Translations under genes and position numbers: made by a program
The notes under the pieces: model-generated
Told to the model about the DNA's origin: nothing
Databases searched by the model: none
What the model saw: only the letters and a program-made list of their open reading frames with translations
NCBI GenBank assembly: GCA_903913215.1
Contig: CAIWKE010000002.1
Location: forward strand, 62,001 to 126,000
DNA from: an uncultured Holophagaceae bacterium
GTDB lineage: Bacteria; Acidobacteriota; Holophagae; Holophagales; Holophagaceae
DNA: 64,000 nt
Direction: 5' to 3'
In this document: positions 9,150 to 17,207 of the stretch, piece after piece
How the letters are laid out: each line of letters begins with the position of its first letter
Position numbering within the stretch: the first letter of the stretch is position 1

Positions 9150-11405
9150 TTAGGAGTTTGGTTGGCCGGGTTCCCCCAAGGCCTCTAGGTGTCCCTTGAG
9201 AACCTTGATGGAAAAGGGTTTGGGTAGCAGGGTTACCAGGGGGTAGGCCCCGGCGAGGTCCTGGGCGGATTGGTCCGCCCGGCCGGTGGAGAGCAGCACT
9301 GGTACTTGGGGAAGCAGGAGGCGCAGGCGGGGCAGGGTGCCGCGGCCGCCGAGCCCCGGCATGTTCATGTCAAGGATCACGACCTGGGGGGCGAAACCGG
9401 CTTCCAGAGCCGCCAGGGCTGCTTCGCCACTCGGGGCGATGTGAACCTCATGGCCCAGGCTGCCCAGGATCGCTTCCATGGATTTCTGGACCAGCTCGTC
9501 ATCGTCCACCAACAGGACACGGAGGGAGCGCCGCTCGGGGCCGGGAAGGTCTGCGGTGGTGGGACTGGGCCCGCTGGGTTCCTTGACGCAGACCGGGAAG
9601 CGCAGGCTCACCTGGGTGCCAAGGCCGTGCTCACTCAAGATGTGGAGCTGACCATGGTGCGCTTTCACGGTGCTGTAGACCATGGAGAGGCCCAACCCGG
9701 TACCTTTCCCCACTTCCTTGGTAGTGAAGAAGGGTTCCAGGGCCCTGGCCAGGACCTCCGGGGGCATGCCGCTGCCTGTGTCCTGGACCAGAACCTCAAC
9801 CCACTCCGGGGACTGGTTGCGGGTGCGGAGCGTGAGGGTGCCGGCCTCGGGCATGGCGTCCACGGCGTTGACGCAGAGGTTCATGAGGGCCTGGGCCAGG
9901 GCGCTGGCGTCTCCGAGGATGGGCTGCAGGCCCGGGTCCAGATCCAGCACCAGGTGGACCTGGGCCAGGGTGGTGCGCTGGAGCAGTTCGACTTCCTCCC
10001 GGAGGATCGCATTCAGATCGATGGCCCGAGTCTCAGCTGGGCTCTGATGGGCGAAGCGCAGCAGGGACTTCACCATTTTCCCGCCCCGTTCCGCGGCCTT
10101 GATGATGGTCTCGAAGGCCCGGCGGGCAGGCGTCCCATCTGGTTCCATCTCCTCATGGGCCGAGGCAATGCCCAGGATGGCACCCAGCACATTGTTCATA
10201 TCGTGGGCGATGCCCCCGGCCAAGCTGCCCAGGCTTTCCATCTTTCGAGACTGCTGGAGCTGGGCTTCCAACTTGGCCTTCTGCTGCTGCTCAAGCTGCA
10301 CGGCCCGTTCGGCCTGGTCGCGGGAGGCCAGGGCACCCTTCAGCCGATGGTACTGGCGGAAGAAGAGCAGGGCCGCGCCGCCCAGCAGGAGCCCCAGGCC
10401 GACGAGCATCACGATGGCCCCGATCAGGCGCCGGTTGATCTGGCGGACGCCGGCCTCCGGTTCGTAGAGGAAGCCCTCCAAGTCGAAGCCCTTGGGCAGA
10501 AGACCCAGCTCCGCGTATGTATCAACGATGTGCTGCCAGCGCCCGCGGTACATGTAACCCATGTCCACGAGGGTGGGCTGGAGGAGGGGGTTCATTTTCT
10601 GGGCCTCGTAGAGCAGGTAGGCCCGACCCCGCCGCTCGCCGTAGCGGGCCAGGATCAGAGTGGTGATCTCCTCTGGATTCTGCATGGCGTATTTCCAACC
10701 CCGGAGGCTGGCTTCCCGGAAGGCCTTGACCTGGTCCGGGTGTGCCTTGAGCTCATCATCTGAGGTGAAAAGGTTGTCGCCGTAGAAGTCGATGCCGCCC
10801 ATGCGCGGGGTGAAGGTCAGGTATTGGAAGTGCGCCTTGTCGAGCAGGAAGGCCTCATCGGTGGCGTAGGCGCTCATGCAGTCCACCTTCCCCTGGATGA
10901 GGTCATCGGGGTTGAAGCTGTGTTCCACGAGGGTCAGGGTCTGCTCCGGTACCCCCTCCTTCCGCAGGTAGGCGAAGAGCTCGTCGGCCTGTCTTTCGAT
11001 CATGAGGCGTTTGCCGACAAGATCCTGCACGGAGGTGATGCCGGCGCCGGACCGGGCGACGAGGACCATGGGGCTGTGCTGGAAGATGGTGGCCAGCACC
11101 ACCACGGGCCGGCCCTGTTGGCGGCTGAGGAGCAGGGCACTGCTGCCGACCCCGAACTGAGCGTGTCCGGTGACCACCTCGTCGACGACGTCAACGCCTG
11201 GCGCTGCCTCGAGGATGTTCACCTCCAGTCCGGCCTCCTTGTAGTAGCCCTTGGCCTGGGCGGCGTAGTAGCCCGCAAACTGGAACTGGTGCTGCCACTT
11301 GAGCTGAAGCGTGACCTGCACTGGGGGCGGGGCTGCGCCCAGGAGGAAGGTCGCCAGGCTCAGGAGGCAAACCAGGAGGATGCGGGAGGGAGAGGACACA
11401 GTCAC
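9150..11405 (-). CDS. Hybrid sensor histidine kinase with periplasmic SsuA/THI5-like binding domain
   Basis: A 751-residue membrane kinase. Residues 1-25 are a signal sequence. Residues ~30-310 form an NMT1/THI5/SsuA-type solute-binding domain (LKWQHQFQFAGYYAAQAKGYYKEAGL), followed by a membrane segment near 325-350 (IGAIVMLVGLGLLLGGAALLF). Then come a HisKA domain with phospho-acceptor His in GGIAHDMNN, an ATPase domain (GTGLGLSMVYS), and a C-terminal receiver with VDDDE and phospho-Asp in VILDMNMPG. It therefore senses a small ligand with a transporter-type domain. The partner regulator is not adjacent. The start is uncertain: GTG at 11405 (used here) or the GTG six bases further in. It is divergent from glgC. 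Confidence 0.85.
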   Translation of the reverse strand: MTVSSPSRILLVCLLSLATFLLGAAPPPVQVTLQLKWQHQFQFAGYYAAQAKGYYKEAGLEVNILEAAPGVDVVDEVVTGHAQFGVGSSALLLSRQQGRPVVVLATIFQHSPMVLVARSGAGITSVQDLVGKRLMIERQADELFAYLRKEGVPEQTLTLVEHSFNPDDLIQGKVDCMSAYATDEAFLLDKAHFQYLTFTPRMGGIDFYGDNLFTSDDELKAHPDQVKAFREASLRGWKYAMQNPEEITTLILARYGERRGRAYLLYEAQKMNPLLQPTLVDMGYMYRGRWQHIVDTYAELGLLPKGFDLEGFLYEPEAGVRQINRRLIGAIVMLVGLGLLLGGAALLFFRQYHRLKGALASRDQAERAVQLEQQQKAKLEAQLQQSRKMESLGSLAGGIAHDMNNVLGAILGIASAHEEMEPDGTPARRAFETIIKAAERGGKMVKSLLRFAHQSPAETRAIDLNAILREEVELLQRTTLAQVHLVLDLDPGLQPILGDASALAQALMNLCVNAVDAMPEAGTLTLRTRNQSPEWVEVLVQDTGSGMPPEVLARALEPFFTTKEVGKGTGLGLSMVYSTVKAHHGQLHILSEHGLGTQVSLRFPVCVKEPSGPSPTTADLPGPERRSLRVLLVDDDELVQKSMEAILGSLGHEVHIAPSGEAALAALEAGFAPQVVILDMNMPGLGGRGTLPRLRLLLPQVPVLLSTGRADQSAQDLAGAYPLVTLLPKPFSIKVLKGHLEALGEPGQPNS

Positions 11406-11593
11406 CTTAGGGCAAGGACCTCAGTGGGTCGGGATCCCTATTCTTTCATCGGAACAGGACGGGGCTTTCCTTGATTTAATGCCGAACTCGTTTAATGTTT
11501 GGGTTTGACGGAGCCTGTGGAGTTCTCGGCAGACCTGCGTCGCCTGGGGGTCCTGCCCACGGACGCCTGTGAACTGTCTGAGATAGGTGCCGC

Positions 11594-12814
11594 ATGGCTG
11601 AGAAGACTCTGACCATCCTCCTCGCTGGTGGCAGCGGTTCACGCCTGCAGCCCCTGACCGCGGACCGGGCCAAGCCTGCAGTGCCCTTCGGCGGGAAATA
11701 CCGTGTCATCGATTTCACCCTTTCCAACTGCCTCCACTCCGGGTTGCGACGGATCCTGGTGCTGACTCAATACAAGTCTCACTCCCTCCACAAGCACCTG
11801 CGGGATGGCTGGTCCATCTTCAATGCTGAGTGCGGTGAGTTCATCACCGTCGTGCCGCCCCAGATGAGGACTGGCGCCAGCTGGTACGCTGGCACCGCCG
11901 ACGCCATCTACCAGAACCAGTTCCTCTTGGAGCGCAGCCAGGCAGACAAGGTGCTGATCCTGGCTGCGGATCACATCTACCGCATGGACTATGCGGCGCT
12001 GGTCAAGGCCCACGACGAGACGCACGCCGACCTCACCGTGGCCTGCATGAAGGTGCCCCTGGGCGAGGCCAGCTCCTTCGGCGTCATGGCCACGGACAGT
12101 GAGCAGCGCATCGTGGAGTTTCAGGAGAAGCCCGAGCAGCCCAAGGCCATTCCAGGCGAGCCGGACACGGCCCTGGTTTCCATGGGGATCTATGTGTTCC
12201 CCATCGCCCTGCTGATGGAGGTCCTGCAGGCCGACTCAAACCGGGAGGACTCCAGCCATGACTTTGGAAAGGACATCATTCCGAGTCTGATCGGCACTCA
12301 CAAGGTCTTTGCCTACGAGTTCGGTGGCACCCGCGGCCGGGTCACGCCGGACCGTTACTGGCGAGATGTGGGCACCCTTGACGCCTATTACGACGCGAAC
12401 ATGGATCTGCTGCGGCCCGTGCCGCCCCTGAACATCTACCAGCGGGATTGGGCCATCCGCACCTACCACGGCCAGAACCCTCCGGCTCGGATGGTCCCTG
12501 GGGAAGGTGGCAAGGACGGCCTGCTGACCAACTCCATCCTGGGGGCTGGCACCGTCATCATCGGCGGCACCGTTCGCCACTCGATCCTGTCGTCCAGGGT
12601 CCACGTGCATGAGGATGCTGAGGTGCAGGACTGCATCCTCTTCGACCATGTGGACGTGGGGCAGGGCGCTCGGCTCCGCCGCTGCATCGTGGACAAGGAA
12701 GTGAGCATCCCCGCAGGCGAATCTATCGGGTTCGATCTGGACAAAGATCGGCAGCGCTTCCCCTGTTCGGACAATGGCATCGTGGTGGTGCCCAAGGAGT
12801 ATCGCTTCGAGTAG
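11594..12814 (+). CDS. glgC: Glucose-1-phosphate adenylyltransferase (ADP-glucose pyrophosphorylase)
   Basis: Makes ADP-glucose from glucose-1-phosphate and ATP, the committed step of bacterial glycogen synthesis. The 406-residue protein has the nucleotidyltransferase start LLAGGSGSRLQPLTADRAKP, the activator/substrate segments PFGGKYRVIDFTLSNC and WYAGTADAIYQN, ILAADHIYRMDY for metal binding, and a C-terminal left-handed beta-helix. Length fits the family (~400-430). No other glycogen genes are next to it. It ends nine bases before a convergent TPR gene. Confidence 0.93.
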   Translation: MAEKTLTILLAGGSGSRLQPLTADRAKPAVPFGGKYRVIDFTLSNCLHSGLRRILVLTQYKSHSLHKHLRDGWSIFNAECGEFITVVPPQMRTGASWYAGTADAIYQNQFLLERSQADKVLILAADHIYRMDYAALVKAHDETHADLTVACMKVPLGEASSFGVMATDSEQRIVEFQEKPEQPKAIPGEPDTALVSMGIYVFPIALLMEVLQADSNREDSSHDFGKDIIPSLIGTHKVFAYEFGGTRGRVTPDRYWRDVGTLDAYYDANMDLLRPVPPLNIYQRDWAIRTYHGQNPPARMVPGEGGKDGLLTNSILGAGTVIIGGTVRHSILSSRVHVHEDAEVQDCILFDHVDVGQGARLRRCIVDKEVSIPAGESIGFDLDKDRQRFPCSDNGIVVVPKEYRFE

Positions 12815-12823
12815 GGCCGGTCC

Positions 12824-14401
12824 TCAGGCCAACTCAGAGTCCGTCGATCCGTCCTTGAACCGGAGCCGATCCATGGCCTTGGGGTAGAGCTGTTCCGCGC
12901 AGTGGGGGCAGATGCCGTGGGAGAAGGTGGCCGAGGTGTGCTCGGAGATGTAGCCCTCCAACTGGGTCCAGTAGCCCTCGTCATTCCGGATCTTCTTGCA
13001 CTGGGCACAGATGGGGAGCAGCCCGCTGAGCGTCTTGATCTCGTGGATCTTGTCCTGCAACTCAGTGTTGATCTGGGCCAGATCGGAATTCGACTTCTCC
13101 AGGGATTTCCGGCTCAGCCGCATCTTCTTGTTATAGGTCGCGAGGGTCAGGACAAGGACCACCAGGAACCCGATGCTGGAGATGAAGACGATGGAGAGGT
13201 AGCGCTGTTCCTTCATCCGCAGAGTCGAGATGAGCCGCTCCTTCTTGAGCTTGTCGATCTCGTTGTCCTTCCGCATGGTGACGAGCTTCATGGAGATCTC
13301 GGAGATCCGATTGCTCTCCTGGGCTGTGAAGATGGAGTCCTTGGTGGCCGTGGCCAGTTTGAAATAACGGTAGGACTCTTCTGTGTTGTGCAGCTTTCCG
13401 TAGAGGTCGGAGATCAGCTCATAACTGGCCTTCAGTTCATCCCGGGCGTTGATCTTCTGGGCCAGGAGGGCCGCTTCCTTGGCGAGGGGGATGCCCCGGG
13501 CGAAATTCCCCGTGAGCAGCTGCAGGCGGGCCAGGGCGTTCAGGGCCTGGACCAGGCCGTGCTTCTGGTCCTGCTTCCGGTATTCGTCATGCGCCATTTG
13601 GAGGTACTGCCCGGCCTGGGCGTACTGACCCAGGTCTGTGTAGGTCATGCCGAGGTTCAGGTGGGCATAGTTGAGGTGAGTCGTTTCATTGAACTGGCCG
13701 GTCATGGCCAGAGCCTCCTGGTGGATCTGCAGAGCCTCCTTGAAACGGCCGAGCTTGTAGAGGGCAAAGCCGATGTTGAGTTTCGCGAGGATCTTCCGCT
13801 TGGGATCTGACGTGGCTTCTGTTCGCTTCAGCACCTGATTGAAGTAATCGATGGCCTTCTCATACTGCCCGCTGTGGTGATAGACCACGCCGATGAGGTT
13901 CAGCGACTGAGCAATGGCCTGCACCTCCCCAAGTTCCTCCCGGATGCGCAGGGCTTCCACGCTCTCTTCAAGGGCCTGGCTGTAGGCCCCGACAAAGGTG
14001 TAGGTGATGCCCAGCGCATTGTGGGCCTTGGCAATCCGGTCCTGGTTGCCGATCTCTGTACCCAGGGCGAGGGCCCTCCGGCCAAAATCGATGGAACGCG
14101 AAAAGTCCCCGGTCTGGCTGCAGCAGTAGGCAGTCGTGGAGAGGAAGGCTGCTTCTCGTTCTCGATCCCCCAGACTTCGGGCCAGGGCAATGCCTTCATC
14201 GGTATAGGTCAGGGCTTCCTGGGGTGCCTTGGCTTCGAGGCTGTTGGCCAGTTTCAGTAAGGCCGCGAGGCGCGCAGGGCCCTGGAGCCCTGGCAGGGCC
14301 TGTCTCTGGGCTTGGATCGTGGGCTGCGCGGACTGGGCCCCAAGAAACGTGGAGCCACAAGCCAGTAGGAGGAAGAATAGTGTTCGGCCAATCAAGGGCA
14401 T
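12824..14401 (-). CDS. TPR-repeat membrane protein with C-terminal cysteine motif
   Basis: A 525-residue protein. A signal-like segment at the start (TLFFLLLACGSTFLG) precedes about seven tetratricopeptide repeats to ~residue 370 (for example AIDYFNQVLKRTEA and ALQIHQEALAMTG). A membrane helix follows at ~405-425 (IVFISSIGFLVVLVLTLATY), then a coiled coil (SRKSLEKSNSDLAQINTEL). The tail LLPICAQCKKIRNDEGYW...FSHGICPHC is a conserved cysteine segment I know from the ends of many response regulators and sensor proteins. The periplasmic TPR/membrane/cytoplasm layout resembles TPR sensor kinases, but there is no kinase domain. ATG 14401 has AGGAG at good spacing, whereas the upstream TTG at 14422 does not. 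Function unknown. Confidence 0.75.
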   Translation of the reverse strand: MPLIGRTLFFLLLACGSTFLGAQSAQPTIQAQRQALPGLQGPARLAALLKLANSLEAKAPQEALTYTDEGIALARSLGDREREAAFLSTTAYCCSQTGDFSRSIDFGRRALALGTEIGNQDRIAKAHNALGITYTFVGAYSQALEESVEALRIREELGEVQAIAQSLNLIGVVYHHSGQYEKAIDYFNQVLKRTEATSDPKRKILAKLNIGFALYKLGRFKEALQIHQEALAMTGQFNETTHLNYAHLNLGMTYTDLGQYAQAGQYLQMAHDEYRKQDQKHGLVQALNALARLQLLTGNFARGIPLAKEAALLAQKINARDELKASYELISDLYGKLHNTEESYRYFKLATATKDSIFTAQESNRISEISMKLVTMRKDNEIDKLKKERLISTLRMKEQRYLSIVFISSIGFLVVLVLTLATYNKKMRLSRKSLEKSNSDLAQINTELQDKIHEIKTLSGLLPICAQCKKIRNDEGYWTQLEGYISEHTSATFSHGICPHCAEQLYPKAMDRLRFKDGSTDSELA

Positions 14402-14557
14402 TGCCGGGAACTCCTGAAACAACCCGGCCCAGGGTCGGAGGGGGCGTCCCAGGTCGGGTAGGCGGGAATTCCCGCAGAGTAAGGACGCGTAAGGTAGTCT
14501 GACCGAGCCCGCTAGCGGATGATCCGGGGATTTCTTGCCGAGCCACGAAGCTTGGGC

Positions 14558-14992
14558 CTATGGCTGGGATTGCAGCAGGGACTTGTGAAACGACTTCCCC
14601 GTGTTGAGGGTGAGTGTGCGGCTGACCCGGGCTTGGAAGCCCAGGGAGGTGGCCTGTTCCAGGAAGTGGTCGGGCGGGATGAGCGCCATGAGGTGGGTCA
14701 GTTTGGAAATTGTTGCCAAGGGTTCCAGATTTATGAAGCGCCCCTGGTGTCGGCTCCGAGCAGCGGCCACGTAGGCGGGGTTGATATCCACCCCCACCAG
14801 ACGCTGGATCCGATCCGGTGGCAGGGCCTCGAACCCGTTCCCGCCCGCACAGCCCAGGACAGCCACGGAACTTGGCGCCAGGCTGCGCACCGTTGAAACC
14901 AGCACATCCGCCAGGAACGGTGCCTGGGCCACTGAGGGCAGGGCCATGCGCCCTTCGTAGTCAGCCAGAGGGATCTCAAGCCAGGGATTCAT
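14558..14992 (-). pseudogene. Class I SAM-dependent methyltransferase-like gene with a missing middle
   Basis: The 144-residue product begins like a Rossmann methyltransferase: VAVLGCAGGNGFEAL is the SAM-binding glycine motif, and LVGVDINPAYVAAARSR is the second strand with its acidic residue. It ends like the same family (LVSALIPPD-type segment, here HLMALIPPDHF, and TGKSF near the end). The part between them, normally some 60-80 residues with the post-II, III and catalytic segments, is absent: RHQGRF runs straight into INLEPLATISK. The frame is intact, so this looks like an in-frame deletion and probably a non-functional or re-purposed remnant. The comparison is from memory of the family. 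Confidence 0.55.
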
Positions 14993-15167
14993 GGGGCCTC
15001 CGATTCAGAAGTGGAATCAAGGCTGAGGTGCGTCACTGCAGGGTTTGATTTATATGGGCAAATATTACCACGTCTAGACAAGGCCTAAAGGGCCTGGCTG
15101 CCCGGGCTGGCGGAAGCCACGCAGGTAACGACGCTAAATAGGCTGAAAAACTAACCCCTTCGATGCG

Positions 15168-15554
15168 TCAGGGTTGCTGCACCGAGCCGGCCTTGAGCCA
15201 CTCCATGGCCTGATCGCGGCTGTAGAAAATACGTGTGGTGACGGTCTTGGCAGAAATGGCGACCCACATCCGGGCGACTTTCTCGTGGGCCTCGTCGTTG
15301 ACCAGGACAGCCACCATTCGATGATGTTGATCCATTTTCTCGCGGAAGTTGTCATCCACTTGTTTCCAAAACTCAGCCCCCGTGAACAAGGGCGTCGCCT
15401 CGCTCACATCCACGAGGGCCCGATAGATCCCACTTTGCCGCGTGTCCATGGACAGCTTGACCCAGTGCTCGCCCATGTCCGGGGGCAGGATCTCCCCGCA
15501 CCACCGCTCGAAGATGATCCCCGCCTCTGCATCAATCTCGTAGGTGATCGGCAT
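15168..15554 (-). CDS. SpoIIAA-like (STAS-like fold) small protein
   Basis: A 128-residue soluble protein with no signal peptide. The start ITYEIDAEAGIIFERWCGEILPPD, then YRALVDVSEA, RMVAVLVNDEAHEKVARMW and RIFYSRDQAMEWL follow the pattern of the SpoIIAA-like/STAS-related family, in which a beta-strand and helix alternation ends with a 'sRdeAleWL' helix. Such proteins are usually of unknown cellular role. It is followed at 14992 by the methyltransferase remnant after a 175-bp gap without a clear feature. Fold-level assignment only. Confidence 0.55.
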   Translation of the reverse strand: MPITYEIDAEAGIIFERWCGEILPPDMGEHWVKLSMDTRQSGIYRALVDVSEATPLFTGAEFWKQVDDNFREKMDQHHRMVAVLVNDEAHEKVARMWVAISAKTVTTRIFYSRDQAMEWLKAGSVQQP

Positions 15555-15641
15555 TAAGACTCCCTGGGCCTGCTTGACACCTTATCGGCCAGACGGCCTG
15601 CGAGGAGAGTTTGGTCTGGAGCAGATGTCCATCACAGCTGA

Positions 15642-16169
15642 TCACCCATGGTCCACAAACACCAACTTCTGGGTGTCGAAGCCAAAGCCCTTCGCCTTGT
15701 TGATCAGTTCTTCCTGCTTAGCTGAATTCATCTTTGGGGACCGGGACAGGAGCCACAGGTAGGACTTGTCCGGGCCGGCCACCAGGGCGTATTGGTAGCC
15801 CTCCTGATCCAACTCGAACACGATGTAGCTGCCATAGAATGGGCCGAAGAACGAGACTTTCAAATAGCCCTGGTGAGCGTCTTCGACGAAGAAGGCCTTC
15901 CCCGTGGCAGTCTTCCAGATCCCCTTCTCGGCTGACCAACCTTGGTTTACGACCTTGAGGCCACCTCCCTCCCGCAGGCTGTAGGTGGCGGTGACATTGG
16001 TCAGGCCCCGTTCGAAGGAATGATCCAGCCTGGCGATCTCGTACCAATTGCCCAGATATCTGTCACTTTCAAAGGAGCCGACCGGCTTGATGTTTTCCGG
16101 GATTCGCACGCAGCCCATGGCCAGGAGCGCTCCCACCATCAGTGGCAAGGAAATCGGGGAATGCCTCAT
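15642..16169 (-). CDS. blc: Outer-membrane lipoprotein lipocalin (Blc-like)
   Basis: A 175-residue lipoprotein. The N-terminal LPLMVGALLAMGC is a lipoprotein signal with the lipidated Cys at about residue 20. The lipocalin signature GNWYEIARLDHSFERGL follows directly, and DKSYLWLLSRSP is the family's second motif. Known relatives sit in the outer membrane and bind fatty acids or lysophospholipids under stress. It stands alone, and the tRNA-derived palindromes and the integrated element lie just upstream. Family call is firm. Confidence 0.9.
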   Translation of the reverse strand: MRHSPISLPLMVGALLAMGCVRIPENIKPVGSFESDRYLGNWYEIARLDHSFERGLTNVTATYSLREGGGLKVVNQGWSAEKGIWKTATGKAFFVEDAHQGYLKVSFFGPFYGSYIVFELDQEGYQYALVAGPDKSYLWLLSRSPKMNSAKQEELINKAKGFGFDTQKLVFVDHG

Positions 16170-16450
16170 GGTTCACCGCCTCCTGATTTTTACAGAGTGG
16201 GACCAAATACGCGCGAGTCTTGCGGTTGTAACTCCGGGGTCGGCTGAATCGACGGGCTAGGTCGGGGCTGGTCGGCAGCAACCAGCGGCGGACTCGAACC
16301 GGCGCGTGGCTGGCCACGCTTGCGGGCGCTGCGCAGGCCCCACTGGGGCCTTGCTCGCTGCAAGCTACCTGGCCGCCACTGCTTCTCGGCGGTTCGAGTC
16401 CGCCTCCTCCAATCCACCAACGAAAAGGGGCCCGATGGGCCCCGTTTCGT
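16170..16450. other. Non-coding stretch with tRNA-fragment palindromes
   Basis: No gene is supported here. The stretch holds a T-arm-like fragment in minus orientation (16287-16302), a second in plus orientation (from 16386) and a strong hairpin (16427-16443). Together with the att repeat that starts at 16451 they form alternating copies of the same tRNA 3'-end sequence. Confidence 0.6.
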
Positions 16451-16480
16451 TGGTGGCTGGAGGCGGACTCGAACCGCCGA
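16386..16480. repeat. Large imperfect inverted repeat built from a tRNA 3' end
   Basis: The left arm (16386-16433) and right arm (16437-16480) are near-exact reverse complements around a GAT loop. Both hold the T-arm sequence GGCGGTTCGAGTCCGCC, a CCACCAACGAAA end and the GGGGCCC stem. The left arm differs by a four-base insertion and two substitutions. The right arm is the authentic 3' end and terminator of the tRNA-Met locus, so the left arm looks like an inverted copy. Confidence 0.75.
16427..16443 (-). terminator. Hairpin terminator of the original tRNA-Met locus
   Basis: GGGGCCC, loop GAT, GGGCCCC. Read on the minus strand the stem is followed by TTTT, and it lies just beyond the displaced 3' end of the tRNA. 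It would have ended tRNA-Met transcription before the element inserted. Confidence 0.7.
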
Positions 16481-16496
16481 CCTGCGGATTATGAGA
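16451..16496 (-). repeat. attL: Left attachment site: displaced 3' half of tRNA-Met
   Basis: This 46-bp sequence is identical to 26107-26152. It covers the anticodon loop (TCTCATAA on the minus strand) through the CCA end of tRNA-Met. It breaks off at 16497, where AT-rich element DNA begins. This is the chromosomal 3' end left behind when the element restored the gene with its own copy. Confidence 0.9.
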
Positions 16497-16557
16497 ATTC
16501 GGGTCTAATGTATAAATTATTTATTTGTTATACTTAGAAGCAAACCGCCTTCCTCGT

Positions 16558-16575
16558 GGCACTATTTGAGCACTG
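16558..16575. repeat. Terminal direct repeat, left copy (possible integrase arm site)
   Basis: GGCACTATTTGAGCACTG, 62 bases inside the left att repeat. A copy with 16 of 18 matches lies in the same orientation near the right end at 25973-25990. Matching short repeats inside both ends suit integrase or excisionase arm-binding sites. It overlaps the 3' end of the exported-protein gene. Confidence 0.4.
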
Positions 16576-17161
16576 AGTCCGGGTAGAGTGGATGTTTTGT
16601 TGAATACTGAATCGACTTGGTTTCTACCACCCACCAGAACAGACCAGAATGTGTGCCGTCTTCGGTTGCTGGATGGTTCAAAAGATATTTTGATGATTTC
16701 GGATGTTCCTTACACCATTTGTAAATGGTGCAATAAATTAGATCTAGTTTGTAAATAATTTCTTCTTTACTGTAGATGACATTAATTGGTCTACCCATTA
16801 TAGCAATTGATGATCGTTGAACATCAATTGCTTCTTTTAAGTATGCGTCATAACGTTTATCGTTGAAAAAATTCTCAATGAAATGGCAATCTGAATCATT
16901 TGTTTCAATAGCTATTTTTGCGCAAATATTAGTTAATTCTATGCTTCCTCCGGGTTCCTTTATCTTATTGTCACAATAGGCGAAGATTGACTCGATTTTT
17001 ACATTAGATAATATTTTTTCTAAATTTTCAACTTCATGTTTTGCGTTTTTTGGTTCGAAGGTTCTGTAGAAATCGCCTCTATTAAAAGAAGGTTTAACAA
17101 ATGGAGCTGCCATTGCTAAACATGGAATAATAAACATTGAACAATATTTGATAGGGTTCAT
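16562..17161 (-). CDS. Unknown exported protein, element cargo
   Basis: A 199-residue protein not recognised. Its start MNPIKYCSMFIIPCLAMAAP reads as a signal peptide with a cleavage-like AMA-A, so export to the periplasm is likely. The mature part is mixed charged and polar without repeats, with several cysteines (YCDNKIK, NICAKI, DCHFIEN, IYCTIYKWC) that could form disulfides. The ATG has AAGGGG eight bases ahead, supporting translation. It sits between the integrase and the left att site, downstream of int on the same strand, a usual position for cargo. Base composition is AT-rich like the element. Confidence 0.6.
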   Translation of the reverse strand: MNPIKYCSMFIIPCLAMAAPFVKPSFNRGDFYRTFEPKNAKHEVENLEKILSNVKIESIFAYCDNKIKEPGGSIELTNICAKIAIETNDSDCHFIENFFNDKRYDAYLKEAIDVQRSSIAIMGRPINVIYSKEEIIYKLDLIYCTIYKWCKEHPKSSKYLLNHPATEDGTHSGLFWWVVETKSIQYSTKHPLYPDSVLK

Positions 17162-17207
17162 CTAAATACCCCTTATATTAAAATTGAATATTGAATAATT
17201 GCGTAAT

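Noticed and set aside
14993-15167. c-di-GMP riboswitch upstream of the methyltransferase remnant
   Set aside because: A few G/C-rich pairs look suggestive, but the GGCAAACC-like and tetraloop/receptor elements are not present in order.
16300-16420. A possible second tRNA or tmRNA ending in CCACCA on the plus strand
   Set aside because: Only the T-arm and 3' end are tRNA-like; no matching 5' acceptor strand, D-arm or anticodon stem was found upstream, so it is treated as an inverted copy of the tRNA-Met 3' end.
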